Below, piece after piece: positions 22,203-33,777 of a stretch of DNA of 64,000 bases. The notes beneath the pieces are model-generated. The model was given only the letters and a program-made list of their open reading frames with translations, had not been told where the DNA came from and made no database searches. Source of the DNA: Isoetes taiwanensis (lineage: Eukaryota > Streptophyta > Lycopodiopsida > Isoetales > Isoetaceae); NCBI GenBank assembly GCA_021234155.1, contig JAJEKV010000030.1:11034525-11098524 (forward strand), given 5' to 3'. How positions within the stretch are numbered: position 1 is the stretch's first letter; each line of letters begins with the position of its first letter. The position numbers were made by a program, and so were the translations under genes.

Positions 22203-22207
22203 GTTTG
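22203..22207 (+). repeat. Target-site duplication GTTTG (right)
   Basis: Matches 10763-10767 and marks the point where gag resumes. Confidence 0.9.
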
Positions 22208-22882
22208 GATTTGTTGGCATTTGTGCGCACGAGGCACATAATGCGGCTTAAAAGCCTTGGCGAACTTTTTGAACTTGCACCTGCTCCTATCCAGGTGCTT
22301 GGCTCTGGCATAGCCCTTCCACCAAATACGGGCAGCTCCTGTAAGGTTTGTAGTGGCAACCTTCCCTGTATCCTTTTCTGTCATTCCATAGGATTTTCCC
22401 AAACTCCTTCATCTCGTCGAGCCAGGACTCCGCATTCAGCCCACCTCTAGATTTGCCATCAAATTGGGCCAGTTTCCTATTTTTCCATATACTGGTTATG
22501 GCTGTATCAACCGTTTTACGGTACTCCTTGTCCGGGCGATGTGCATGGCCACCGGATGACACCGACGACTCGGAGGACTCAGAAGAAGCTGACTGGGAGG
22601 GGGTTGCACTGTCCCTAGAGGAGCCTCGATGACGTTTGGAACGGTGCCTCCTCAGTACGGGTGCAGGACTGGACTCAGGTACAGAAGGCTGCTGTGGTGG
22701 GGTAACGGAGGTAACTCTGGTCCATCCTCCTGGACATGCTGCGGTGGGTTGGTATTCAGCACATAAGTCTGCAACTCAACTAGTTGCCGCTTCATCAACA
22801 TAAGTTCCTGCTCAGGGGTTAACCTACTGGCATTCGAGGGTGTCTGCCAGGCGGCGTTGCGTGCACCGTCTATATTGAGCAT
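22208..22882 (-). pseudogene. Gag N-terminal half of the chromovirus
   Basis: A candidate start at 22882 gives MLNIDGARNAAWQTPSNAS, then RLTPEQELMLMKRQLVELQ (helical). After a frame change come FDGKSRGGLNAESWLDEM and GAARIWWKGYARAK, the conserved start of the retrotransposon Gag domain. It runs to the insertion point with PHYVPRAHKCQQIQT, which continues logically into 10762. An AATATAG at 22870-22876 on the minus strand could instead be a splice acceptor feeding gag from an upstream exon. Confidence 0.8.
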
Positions 22883-23091
22883 AACAAGATATGAGCAGAA
22901 TTTCAACAACATCAAGTCCCACAAGAAGATCATTTTGTGTAGTACTGAAGTAAGAGTGAATAAGAGAAGACAAGAGAAAAGATTTTGATTATAAGTCAAA
23001 ACAACTGTTACATTGAAGAACTTCACACTGAAGGTAGTTATCAACTTAAAGTTATATAATACAGAAGTGGATTTTATACATGGCCACTTTC

Positions 23092-23640
23092 TTAGTCACA
23101 CTGAAACATAACAAAACAAAACTGAGGGCATCCGGACCTAGGGGTTCGCGAAAGGGTACATGATGGAATAGCGAACGCTTTCACGTACATCTCTGACGAG
23201 CTTGTAACGTGTCCAGGCCTGGACGATGACAGGCTGGTAGTCCCATGTGGGGCTAATAATAAGGAGATTGAAAAGCCTAAGATTTGCCATAAGTGGTCGT
23301 TGGCATCCTCGAAAGCTTCGTGCCTGGACATACTCCAATAGTCCCATGTGCGGCGAAGGGTCTGTTTCAGGTCGTCAAAGGCCCGTTCTCTGAGGATGTT
23401 AACTACCTCCATACCCTTGTCTGGATCATAAGGCTCTTCCGGCTCTTCGGGTTCATCCATCTCATAGTCATCCTCTCGTTCCGGGTACTCCCCATATCTT
23501 TGGCCGTAATCTTGTTCGGGAGGCCCTTGATCATCCCTTCTTATCTGGTCGGTGATCCTCTCTTCGTACTCCTCGAGTGTCTCTTCTGCAAGACGACAGG
23601 AGTAAATATATATACATTGAACAATTCGTCTACACTCCAA
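23092..23640 (-). pseudogene. ORF C, copy 2 (13-bp deletion)
   Basis: Same protein as 185-700 up to the codon for Ile in DHLWQI. A 13-bp deletion near 23277 then changes frame. The correct C-terminal wording (FNLLIISPTWDYQ to MYPFANP) is still present in another frame at 23138-23280. Copy 1 is the better reference. Confidence 0.7.
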
Positions 23641-23868
23641 CTTTAAGGAAGAGAATTAAACATTGAAGAGAAAAGACAATTCAATGGTTTTCAATAGTAC
23701 AAGACGATACAAGGAAATACCCTGAATATATAAAAGAGTACATAGATTATGTGATGGCCCATTAAAGGTAATGGCAAATCAAAAATTACTTAAAACTAGA
23801 TATAATTGTCTGCTTAAAACTAGAACTAAGAGGTCGACCCTTCAACATCCTGTGCTTGGGTGTCAAAC

Positions 23869-25236
23869 TCAGGCTCTGGTCGATGCTGCAGGAGTAGCAC
23901 ACTTAGGATTAACTGATGAGGCAGATGATGAAGCTATCTCTGGAGGGACATTGGTAGCCAATGGCGCTGCAACCAGCAGACTCATGTTCATCCAAGAACC
24001 AATCTCATGGTCAAACACTGCAATGGCGAGATCACGATTCACTAGGATGACCTGCTCAAGGTTAGGAGCTAACTTCTTATGGCCGGCTGTGGTTGAAAGT
24101 GCCCTAAGTGCCCAAACAGCCGCCTCTGCTTCAGGTGCAATTGCCTTAGCAAAGAAGAGAACCTGTCTGCTTGTAAAAGCCGACAAGAAGAAGCGGGTAA
24201 TATGGCATTTCAACCCCTGAACCGTGGGATGGGTTGAAGAGGCCAACTCAGACTCCAAGTTCTGGGGCAGTTCCTCTTCCATGGCAAAATCCTTCCCCTC
24301 CTGAGCATACTGGTTCTCATCACATAAATCCTCCATGGTTGGGTCGTCTTCAATCTTGACGATGACGTCATTGATGTTGGGCACATGTGGCCCCGTAGCC
24401 TGAAAAACCGATTCAGGAATTGAAGATGGAGTACCCTGGATCATTAACTGGCGTAAGGATAGCAGTGTGCTGATAGGCTCAATATCAAGAGGCTGATAGT
24501 TGAGCAGTTGGTGTATCTCCGGCACATAGACGGGACGAGAATAATCAATGAAGTCATGCTGACCCTGACAGTACTCGGCCAGCTCATAGAGAAGATGAGC
24601 CGTCTTTTGCTTGCCCTTGTTGGCGATATGCTGATACGCCCACTGAATGTCGCTCAGCAGCAAATAATCTTGATCCCCAATCTTGATGGTAGAAAGCAAA
24701 CTTAAGCCGACAAGGGCTTGGCCCTTACTACGGGGTAAAGGCTTCTGTTTGGCCAATTCCTTCCATCTGACAAAATCGGCATAGCTTATCTGCTCATCCT
24801 CCTCAGGATCTGGAGAAAGTGGGGTCTTGGCTTGCTCTAAAGCCGTGTCAGTACCGTCAACATACCTGTCCATAATAAGAGCAAGGGCAAACTGGGCGTC
24901 AAAGTACAGCCCATTAGAGCCACAGTCAATAATGGGGGCGTGCTTAGCACGTCGGAGAATGCCCTTAAGAATATCATAATTGTGGCGATCATCCCCAAAC
25001 ATGTGCTCTAAGATATCCCTGTGAAGATAGGGTTGAGGCGGCTCCCCGAAAAACTCTGCCTCGGGCAGGATTTCCTCATCATAAAACTCTAGGAAGGTCG
25101 CATAGTCAGGGTGTGCGCGCATGTTGTCGATGAGGTCGACTGTACACTGCAACATGGGGTCCAAGAGAGGGTAGGGAACCTGAGGATCCCATTGCTCGCC
25201 TCCCATGTACCATGCTAGGCGCCCAGCGTAATCCAT
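23869..25236 (-). CDS. ORF A, copy 2: accessory protein with H2A-like C-terminal region
   Basis: Open from MDYAGRLAWYMGGEQWDP at 25236 for 455 residues. The start is preferred because both copies align from here and upstream frames disagree. Residues 1 to about 330 are unrecognised, with helix-rich segments and an acidic stretch (DPEEDEQ). Residues about 335-440 align loosely with histone H2A (GL...R, AP...AAV, DLAIAVFDHEI, VPPEI). One extra T near 23901 alters the last residues relative to copy 1. It lies 280 bp downstream of the H3 ORF and 229 bp upstream of ORF C, all on one strand, so one transcript could carry the three. Confidence 0.6.
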   Translation of the reverse strand: MDYAGRLAWYMGGEQWDPQVPYPLLDPMLQCTVDLIDNMRAHPDYATFLEFYDEEILPEAEFFGEPPQPYLHRDILEHMFGDDRHNYDILKGILRRAKHAPIIDCGSNGLYFDAQFALALIMDRYVDGTDTALEQAKTPLSPDPEEDEQISYADFVRWKELAKQKPLPRSKGQALVGLSLLSTIKIGDQDYLLLSDIQWAYQHIANKGKQKTAHLLYELAEYCQGQHDFIDYSRPVYVPEIHQLLNYQPLDIEPISTLLSLRQLMIQGTPSSIPESVFQATGPHVPNINDVIVKIEDDPTMEDLCDENQYAQEGKDFAMEEELPQNLESELASSTHPTVQGLKCHITRFFLSAFTSRQVLFFAKAIAPEAEAAVWALRALSTTAGHKKLAPNLEQVILVNRDLAIAVFDHEIGSWMNMSLLVAAPLATNVPPEIASSSASSVNPKCATPAASTRA

Positions 25237-25516
25237 TGCTGCAGACGGCAGATGGGAGGAGGAAGAAAACGAAAAGAGTAAGAAATAATGAAACCCTAAA
25301 AGGAATGTCAGTTTTAAAGTTTCTGGGCACGACGTTCGAGGCGCCAGCTCATTATTGCTGTTATATTTTATATTTATTTATTTAATTATTTCTCTTTTTT
25401 TTTTTCTAATATGCGTACATAAAGAAAAGAAATCATACACCGCCTAATAAGTCAAAACAAGATTTGTATTAATATACAACAAAATTACATAGATACAAGA
25501 ATGGTGTTTTTCATAA

Positions 25517-26430
25517 TCATGGCCGTTCCACACGGATCCGGCGTGCTAGCTGAAGATCTTTTGTCATAATCGTCACTCTCTTGGCATGGATTGCACATAA
25601 ATTAGCATCGCCGAAGAGGGCCACCAAATAGGCCTCGGCTGCCTCCTGGAGTGCTAAAATGGCGTGAGTCTGAAACCGTAGATCTGTTTTAAATTCCTGA
25701 GCAATCTCTCGGACCAGACGCTGGAAAGGAAGTTTCCGTAGCAGAAACTCGGTGGATTTCTGGTACTTCCTTATTTCCCTAAGTGCCACGGTGCCAGGCT
25801 TATAACGATGCCTCCTCTTAGGCTGGGGTAGAGCTCCAGGAATAGTTTTCCCTGCTATCCTCGGATGCTTGGCCTTTCGGATGATCTCATCTCGCCGGTT
25901 ATCCCCTGCAGCCTTAGCAATACTACCCCGAGCCTTGAGTTGGTCCTTATACTGAGCACCCGATTTACGGGGTGTCTTCTTCAGTTTTCGGCGAGGAACA
26001 CGAACTTCTGGAGGTGGCTGGTCTTGCCTGTGCCGTTCTTCCTCTTCTTTCCTCAACCGCTCCTTTACTGCTTCTGTTGCTTCTCTTGCCCTCTGCTCTT
26101 CATCCTGCATTCTCTTCAGGGCTTGCTCTTGTTCTACCTGCTGTTGATGGATAGTATCCTCCCGAAGCTTAGCAGCCTCCTCTGTCAATTGCGTTGCCCT
26201 CTGTGATTGCGCCAGGAGGGCGGCTTGCTCCTCGGCCCGCTTTTCCCTGGCTATTCTAATATCCGTTCTTCTTGTAAGCTCCAGGAAGTAGCGTGGAGGG
26301 TTGGCCTGCATGTCCCGCTCAACAGCCCGCTGGAACTGGTCCGTGAAGAATGAGGGTGTTCCAGCTTCCCAGATAATACGGTTAGTCTCCTCTTCATATG
26401 AAAAAGTTGGGAGGGTATAGGATCCCCCAT
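25517..26430 (-). CDS. ORF 1, copy 2: histone H3 domain intact to its native stop (N-terminus missing)
   Basis: The best copy of the H3 part. From [15 protein letters not shown] the frame runs through [55 protein letters not shown] and [19 protein letters not shown] to a TGA at 25517-25519. Against plant H3 over residues 41-135 I count about 13 substitutions (including R42K, L60F, D77E, G102A, E105G, T107A, P121T, G132V) and no gaps. Tyr41, His87 and Leu90 are the H3.3 signature, and Lys56, Lys79, Cys110 and His113 are kept. There is no CENH3-type longer loop 1. Upstream come a basic tail with TPRKS and a coiled coil. The ORF is cut at 26430 by the inverted duplication. Histone H3 pairs with H4 in nucleosomes; what this fusion does is unknown. 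Confidence 0.93.
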
Positions 26431-26433
26431 TGA

Positions 26434-29400
26434 TGCTTGTCGTTGATGCTTCGACATTTCAGTCTGCTTCTTGATCCTGTTCTCGGCAATAAGTGTTCCC
26501 CCCTTCATGATACTTGAAGCTATTTGAAGGCGTCTCTTGAGGCTGTGCGCGATTCCTTTGGCTATACTCCTCTGGAGTTGTTCTCTTCTGCAGTTGTTCT
26601 TTGAATCGTTCATCCTTGGGTTCACCAAGTTGCATGCAAGGCCGCGTGCAAGTCATCGGCTCGCCTCACCTAGTTGGTTCTCCATCGAGCTTCCAAACTT
26701 CTTCGTTTGATCCCCTCGATCACCTGGCTTGGACGTTGTCACGTTCCACAGTGCTATGCCGTCTTCTTGTCTTGAGGTACCCTCCGGTGACTTTGATTGT
26801 GCTCGTCAGTTTTGATCCTCCTGTTGCCTCTGGGAAGCTCGTGGAAGAAGTCGGTTGCTAGCACTTCTCCATCTTTCAGTTCCTGACCTTTGTCCTTCTA
26901 TGCATTTCGGTCTCTTTGGCAAGTAAGGCATCATGACTCTCCCTCCCTGATGGCTCGTTGTTGGGATGATGGATCCTTATCTCTGCAGCTTGACCCTTCG
27001 TTGAAGAAGTACCTGCCTTAGATATACTCTTGTCGTTGAATAGCCTGGCTATTATCTTGAACTCTCTTTTCGCCGAAGGTGCTTTAGTTGCTATCCTTGT
27101 CGTTAAGGTGTCGAATGCTTCTACCTTGGGCGTTTGGCGTGCCATATGTCGGGAGATATGATCGGCTTCTTCTCTTCTAATTCTTGGTAGGAGTACCGTG
27201 AAGCCATCACCTAGTTCTTGAAGGCATATCTCCTCATCGCCCGTGCCTTTCGTAAGTGCATCTCCATCTAGTACACGTGTCATAGCGCATCACCCTATAT
27301 TACCACAAGGTGGAATTATGGTTGTCAAGATGTTGCCTTCTTAGTTGGCTCATTGATGTCGGGGCGTTCCTTCTTCTATTGTTGAGGCCACTCGTGTCAT
27401 AAGTTCGTCAAGTGTTGCTGCTGCCACAAGATGTAGTGTTGCGTCCTGACGATGTCACGGTGCGGCACATGATCTTGACATGACCGGTATTATCTCTTAT
27501 TCTGACATTGGGTGGACGAGTTGTCTTCTACTTCAGGCCACTTCCGGAAGTGTTTGGAGTCGAAGGTTTGCTTGGCCTCTGGTCGTTCTCCCTCGTACTT
27601 GCTCTTCCATTTTGATCTTGGGCTATAGTTGTGCTTCCTTGCTTCCTCTTTTGGTAGTCGAACTGAAGGAGCTTCCTGATCTAAGCGCTAAATCCCTAAA
27701 AATGACTCTAAACTCATGTTTCTCCACTGTATCTGTGAGCACCCGAGATATACAATAGACATATATGCATTTACATTGGGATTTTAATTCATCGACTTTT
27801 TCAAAACAACTACGAAGATCTACTTAATTGTTTATACTCCTTTAGGGTTTCCCCTCCTCCTATCGCATTTGACCCTTTGGTTTTGCTGCATCTTCTTTGT
27901 TCTGGTTGACTCCGGGATTTCTTGAGATGCTGCTACTATTGTTGAGCTTCATGTCTGATCCGAGCTCGTCACGCCAATTGCGAAGAGTGTTTGTCGATGT
28001 GATCCCTTGAAAAAGATGCTCCTCCTTAATGTGTATGTTCGTCGTAAGGAATGCGGTGATCGCTCAACGTCCCTACATGCGGTGTGTCGTTGCAAGGTTG
28101 CCGATGTGCAGTGCCGTTGATCGCTTGAGTAGGATCACCTTGTTGTTGCAGTTGGGCATTCTTGAATGTCTTCGAAGCTCTGAGATCGTGGTCGGTAGGC
28201 AGGCATTGGCATTCCTCCGCAGGTTGAATTTCTGAGTGCGACTCCTGTTGCTTGGGCTTTGCTTCATTCTGAGGTGCCTCTCCTGTGCCTGGAAGTGTGG
28301 TCATCTCTATTGTCCCTACCATGGCTCCTTCTGGTTGCCTTTGCATGATTTGTATCTGCTGGCTAAGTCGTCTCCTCCGTCTTTTGGATCCTATCCATTC
28401 GAGTCTCGCACTCCTTGGCTGACGTATTAAAGCCGATCTTCCTTTGGTTTCTAGGTGTTTCTGGGTCCCGAATTCTTTGTTCGCACAGAATATTCTCCTC
28501 CTTGATCTTGCCCCTAATGCTGATATAGGCCTTCAAGTTGGAGATGTTCCCTGATATGCGTCTCCTCCCCTCGTGGTCTCCTGCTGGTGCAAGGGGGCTA
28601 GAAGCTCATCTTGGTCAGCCTTACTAGGTGCTTTGTGGTTGCCTAGCTTGGTTACTCCTTTCGTTGACGTTGCATGACATTAAGCTGAGCTGCTGGGCTG
28701 CAATGTCGTGGTTGTCTTCCCTCCGGTTTTTATACGCTCCTGTGTTGCCATGACTTCTCCCCTCGACGGAAGATTATGCCTTCTGACCCTAGCTCGTGAT
28801 GCTAACGCGGCATCGATGTCTAACGTGTTCCTGCACCTGTATTTTGCTGCCTTGCATTCCTCCCTTTGAAACTCATGTGCGTTGAGTCGGTGAAGGCGTC
28901 GAGATCCTCTTTCTGATGTGACCTCGTCGTGATAGCCGGGAGGTTGACACCTAGAAAATTCTTGATGCCGTTGGTTACCAAATATTCTTCCCATTTGATG
29001 AAGATTGATGATAGGCCGGTGGTGTCCTGTTCTACCCGTTTGTCGGTTGAGGTGTTTGTCATTGTGCTTCCCTCTCTTGGGTCTGCCTTTCCGGTCTCCT
29101 CTCCTTATCTGTCTGTACATCGGCTGGGACCTTGATGTCTTCAAGGAATTGCGCCTCAAGCTCTTCTCCCAGGCTCGCCCCGTGCTTCAAAGCAAAGCTT
29201 CGTATTTCCTAGAGTCTAAGGTCTACTTGAAGGGCTCTCCTACAACATTCTGGGCTCTATAAGCAAGCAAGGTGGCTCGAGCAGCATTACTGGAGGCATA
29301 TCTATAATCTACAAGTCTATGGATATTAGGACGTGTGGTATGGCATGAAATGAGGATTGTTTTGCAAGACCTCCATGATGTTTGAGGCATACCCTAAGGT

Positions 29401-31254
29401 CCTAACAAAGTTGGTTTGGGGGAGTCCAATCTCTACACTTGGAGCGGCTTGGGCGGTTCTAGACTCTAGCTTCTTTCTAGGTATCCTGGCAATAGGGAGT
29501 GTCAATGTGGCGGCTATATAAGTCAAACTCTATTAGAAGGACACAGAATTAGGTCAAGGTTTATGCCTTTGGCATGAGCAGAGGTGATGTCTTAACAGTT
29601 GGACTTGGGTTGCTATCTTTGAGGTCTAGATGACTATAACAAAGGGGTGTTCTTGGGCACTTCCATCTAGGAGTAAGGTATCAGCTTCGAGCTGAGAGCA
29701 ATACTTCATGAGCTACTAATGGGGTAGGCTTCTATCTACAAACAAACTACAGGTTTGGAAAAACAATTCAAGGGTTTGGGCAATTTTGGTCAATTTGGGC
29801 TAGGGTTTGACATTTCTAGCCTAATTTGAGGTCATGAATGGATTCTAGGCTATCTAATGGTCCTATTGCAACAATTTTCAAACGATTTGGAGCTCAGTAG
29901 CTCAAGTTATGGAGGTTCAAAGTTTGGAGGTCTCACGTGGTTGCGCCTCGCTTCAAAACTAACTTTTTGTTTTGCGACCGGTAGCCGCGCGAATGTGAGA
30001 CATCGATCTCATTTCGATCAAAGGTGTCTAATTTGGGTAAACTAATGGTGTAAGGATGATGGGCTCATCAAATTAGGCAGAATCGACCCCTTATTGGGTC
30101 AATTTGGAGCTGTTTTGGTCAAGTTTGGGCGAGGTCTCACAGCTTGCGCCTCGCTTCAAAACTAACTTTTTGTTTTGCGACCAGGCGCGAGCTGTGAGAC
30201 ATCACACTTTTTGGTCTGAGAGTATCCTATTTTACTAAAATAAAAACTACTACTTGCTAACTCGTCCTAATTAAGCAAGATTTGACACATAAACTACTCA
30301 AAATTATCATGTATTAACAAAATTATTGATTATTTACAACATATCTACTGGGGATCTCCCTTAATTAAACTAGCTAATTACATGCCTTCCCTCATGAGGG
30401 TTACTCGCTTCGCATGAACAGCGCAGGCTGTTGAGTCTTCAAAATGTTGGACCAGCTTCTGCTCTGCTGCTTTTTGAGCCTTGGCCTCCCGCTCTCGTTC
30501 TGTCCTCTCCTCTTCCTATTTCCTTCGGCCTCCTTGGCCTCTGGCTGTTTCGCCTTGTCGAGAAAGTCGAGCGGTCTGTTTGGTGCGCATCATGTCGATC
30601 GGAGTCCTGGTGTCTATCGAGATGCTGTCTCTATCTAGCTTAAGGGCCTTGGTTCTAAATCTAAGGCTTAGCCATTAATATTATCTAACATTATTAAAGC
30701 TTAATTTTAATTAAGAATTATAATTCAAACGCAAACGATGCCCGCCCTCAGTGGTTGGCACGGGGGGGTTTGGGGGGGTTCAACCCTGTGGGTGGGAGGT
30801 TCAATTCTCGCTACCGCGGGAATTCTTTTAAGATGAGGTTCAAAGAGATTGAAAAAACTAGACTAATCCAGCTAGATCCTAGGCTAAGATTCGAATTACC
30901 AAGTTACTTTTTTAAATTTTATAACTTTTCAAGCTGTTCTCATCAATGTCTCACAGCTTGCGCCTCGTCGCAAAACTAAAGTTTAGTTATTGAACCAGGC
31001 GCGAGCTGTGAGACCACCTTACCCCAGGCGCGAGCTGTGAGACCACCTTACCTGGCTCATTCTTTTTAGTTTTATTAAGTTCCAATTCGCCTAACTGTGC
31101 TAATATTAAATTCCAATCCACTTAACTGTTACTAGCTTAGCATAAACTACAAAAATGAGAAAAAAATTTCCCACTTTCCGAGGTTCGAGGATCCTATCAA
31201 GTTAGTACTACTGGGAGCATGGCCAGTGCTTTGCTCTTGGTCTCCAAGAACATT
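26434..31254 (-). mobile_element. Truncated inverted copy of the nested element internal region
   Basis: Matches 12372-17208 reversed, with many small substitutions and indels. It includes the foldbacks (30133-30201; 30948-31050) and the SINE head. It has no complete ORF. Confidence 0.85.
30738..30822 (+). repeat. tRNA-derived SINE head, inverted-arm copy
   Basis: Same sequence as 12801-12888, here on the plus strand: CCTCAGTGGTTGGCACG (A-box-like) and GGTTCAATTCTCGC (B-box-like). Confidence 0.5.
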
Positions 31255-31266
31255 GCTCTGATACCA
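31255..31266 (-). promoter_or_regulatory. Primer binding site, intact tRNA-iMet type
   Basis: On the minus strand reads TGGTATCAGAGC, one base after the ACGTCACA end of LTR-A. Confidence 0.9.
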
Positions 31267-31267
31267 C

Positions 31268-32855
31268 TGTGACGTCCCCTACTCATATACGGTGCACTCA
31301 CCGGTATACAAACAGAGTTCATCCCCATACCAGCTCCATGCTAATATAGGGCCCTCCACGTATCACCGCAACCTTGAAGAGTTCCATTACCGGGAAGAAT
31401 GAAGGGGTCCTTTACCTGTCCCCCCCGGGGCCTACCTAGTGCGAAGCGTAAACATACATGTCGTAGTACATACATCAACATCATATGACCATCACGAAGG
31501 ATGGTCCTCCACATATCTGCATAGACAAAGATCAAAGACATCACATAGGGAATCCTACCCAAGGCTCGGGACTCAAAGGGATGACCGACGGCTTGGGTCT
31601 CCGTGAGTTCATTGCGGGCATGAATTCATGGCAATGGATTTGGTGGCATAAGAACATGGCATTGGGTTGTCCACTCCATCCGCCCCTCCCTGTGCACACT
31701 TTGCGGTAGGCTGAAAAGTGTTGGGACTGGATCAGTAGCCACGGATGCATAGCCAAGGGGCTATATCTGGGTTGCATCTCCCGATTCCGATGGGGCGGTA
31801 GGGATCTCTCCCACCGAGATCTACATGCCGACTCAAGGTGACTAGAGGGCCCTTTGCCCGTGTTCGACTTGAACTCAATGGAAGGTCATATTCACCACCT
31901 CACGAGTGTCGAGCCCATGCCTTGCCCACACGCAGCGTGGCAAGCCATTAGACCTAGTCACGGTGACCCCGCGAGTCTTTACACACGGAGGGGGGGTTCA
32001 AGAATCGAACATGAACCTCCTTATAAGCCCGGTCGGCCCCTTCACCCACAACCAGGTGTGGCTCTTGTGCCGCAGGGCATCTATAGTGTGCTAGAGAGGC
32101 TAATCTAGGAGCATCTACTACCAAGCTTTAGGTCTCTACCCCCTTCCCAATACAAGGAGTTCACGGGGGATACATCATCCATATACATCACGTAAGAACT
32201 AAAGAACAAGATCTAATCTATATCATAGAGTTAGGTTCTTTAGTTAGAGTCTGGTATCTACTCATCTAGAGATCTAGATAGCTGCTAAAGGCGCATTTAA
32301 TAGGCTAAACCCTCTTGATACAATGACCGGAAAACGGTTTAGACCATTAAATCGACTACATACCCCAAATCCATGAGTTGCTCCTCGACTGAAGTTCGAC
32401 CATCCCTCTTGACTGCTTTCGAATCAAGGGAAACTAATGGTGCCATTCTCTCCAGGGCCAGTCCGGGAGGCGGTTTTGACTCATAGAGCAGCCAAAACAG
32501 GCTCTAAAACCCTAGGAACGAAAATGGGCAAGTTAGGGTTCTTCTACTTAAATAGGCAAGGGTTGGGACTTAGGGTTTCCAATTATCCCTTTAGGCATGT
32601 GGGATAATTGGAAATGGGCCCACTTGCCTTTAATGGCTAGGTGGCCAAATGTGCCTACATGGAAATGTGTGCACCTTAATAAATGTGCATGTGCACATTA
32701 ATAAGAAGTGCACATACCTAGCAAGTTGCCCCCTAGGGCTACTCACCTGGCTACACGCCTGCGTCATACCGCCGGTTTGAGTGGCGTGTAATGCGGCGTG
32801 ACGAAGACGATGCAAGATATGTCCCGGGACCGTATAATCGTCTTTGAACGTCACA
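31268..32855 (-). repeat. LTR-A, inverted-arm copy
   Basis: Bounded by TGTGACGTCCCC and GAACGTCACA (plus-strand reading), followed by CAAAC at 32856-32860, the complement of the GTTTG target duplication. No second LTR of this copy exists on the far side, so it is a truncated duplicate. Confidence 0.88.
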
Positions 32856-32860
32856 CAAAC

Positions 32861-33777
32861 CTTCTACAGGTTAGAGCAGAAGGGGATGTCAGTTCAGGCC
32901 TACACTGATGAATTCATGCTCTGAGGTCAGATGCGTTACCGGGATGAATGAAAAGAGGGTGGTGGAGGGCTACATTGAAGGGTTGGCCCCCTCCATTAAA
33001 CGAATGGTTAAGGCCATAGACCCAAAATCAGTTGTAGAAGCGGAGGCTAAGGCATTAAGCCTCGAGGAGGATACACCAAGGAACCAGTATCCGCGTCCTG
33101 CTTCTTACTCGCAGCCACGGCCTTCCACACCTTACAAACCCCGCTCGCCAAGTCCGGCGCCCTCTCAACAGAACTCTTATGGCCGCCAGGAAAAGAAAGT
33201 CACCTTCAGCACGCCCGAAAAGCAGAACAATGTTGGTAAGGAAGTTCGGAACCTCTTACAGTCTATTCCTAAGGAGGCCCGAGAACAGCTCCGCCGAGAT
33301 AAGGCATGCTACAGGTGTATGCGACCCGGGCACTTTATGCAGAATTGCCCTTATGTCACGCAAACTGCCCAGCTGGCTATGGCTGACCTCGATTGGGACG
33401 ATCTTGAGTCAACACTACCTGCCGAGGAGGACGCTCCCGGGTATATTCATGGTGCGTCTCATATCCTTGCAGCTATAGAAACCAGCAATGCTGAAAGTTA
33501 GCCTTCTGTTATTTCCACCATAGGCCAAGTAGACAGTAAGCCTTTCATAATTTTGATGGATACGGGAAGTACACATAATTTTGCTTCTCCTAGAATGACC
33601 CAGGTATTGCAGCTTGAAACGTTGAGATCCCGACCAAAGCCAGTCACGTTAGCCAGTGGTAAGATCAGACACACTCATGGCCGCCGCATTAACCTTAAGA
33701 TGCAGTTGCCAGTTGCACCAGTTGCCTTGGAATGGACATTGGCAAATATGATCTTATTGTGGGTATGGAATTTTTAG
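32861..33777 (+). pseudogene. Gag C-terminal half and protease, inverted-arm copy
   Basis: Same content as 9847-10762: MNEKRVVEGYIEGL, knuckle CYRCMRPGHFMQNC, protease MDTGSTHNF. The first 80 bases are frameshifted. A TAG at 33499-33501 (AGTTAGCC, where the other arm reads AGTCAGCC) interrupts Gag before the protease. Confidence 0.88.

Larger units (their letters stand above)
22954..25480. repeat. Direct-repeat copy 2 of the ORF A/ORF C segment, native neighbourhood
   Basis: Matches 1-2539. Here the flanks are in their likely ancestral order on the minus strand: histone H3 ORF, ORF A, ORF C, gag. Confidence 0.9.

Noticed and set aside
25517-25805. Centromeric histone CENH3
   Set aside because: Loop 1 is not lengthened and the first helix is canonical H3 ([14 protein letters not shown]).
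25865-26206. Plus-strand Leu/Cys-rich ORF suggesting a membrane protein
   Set aside because: It is the antisense shadow of the Glu/Arg/Lys-rich coiled coil of the histone ORF. The same happens at 7979-8323 and 35307-35642.
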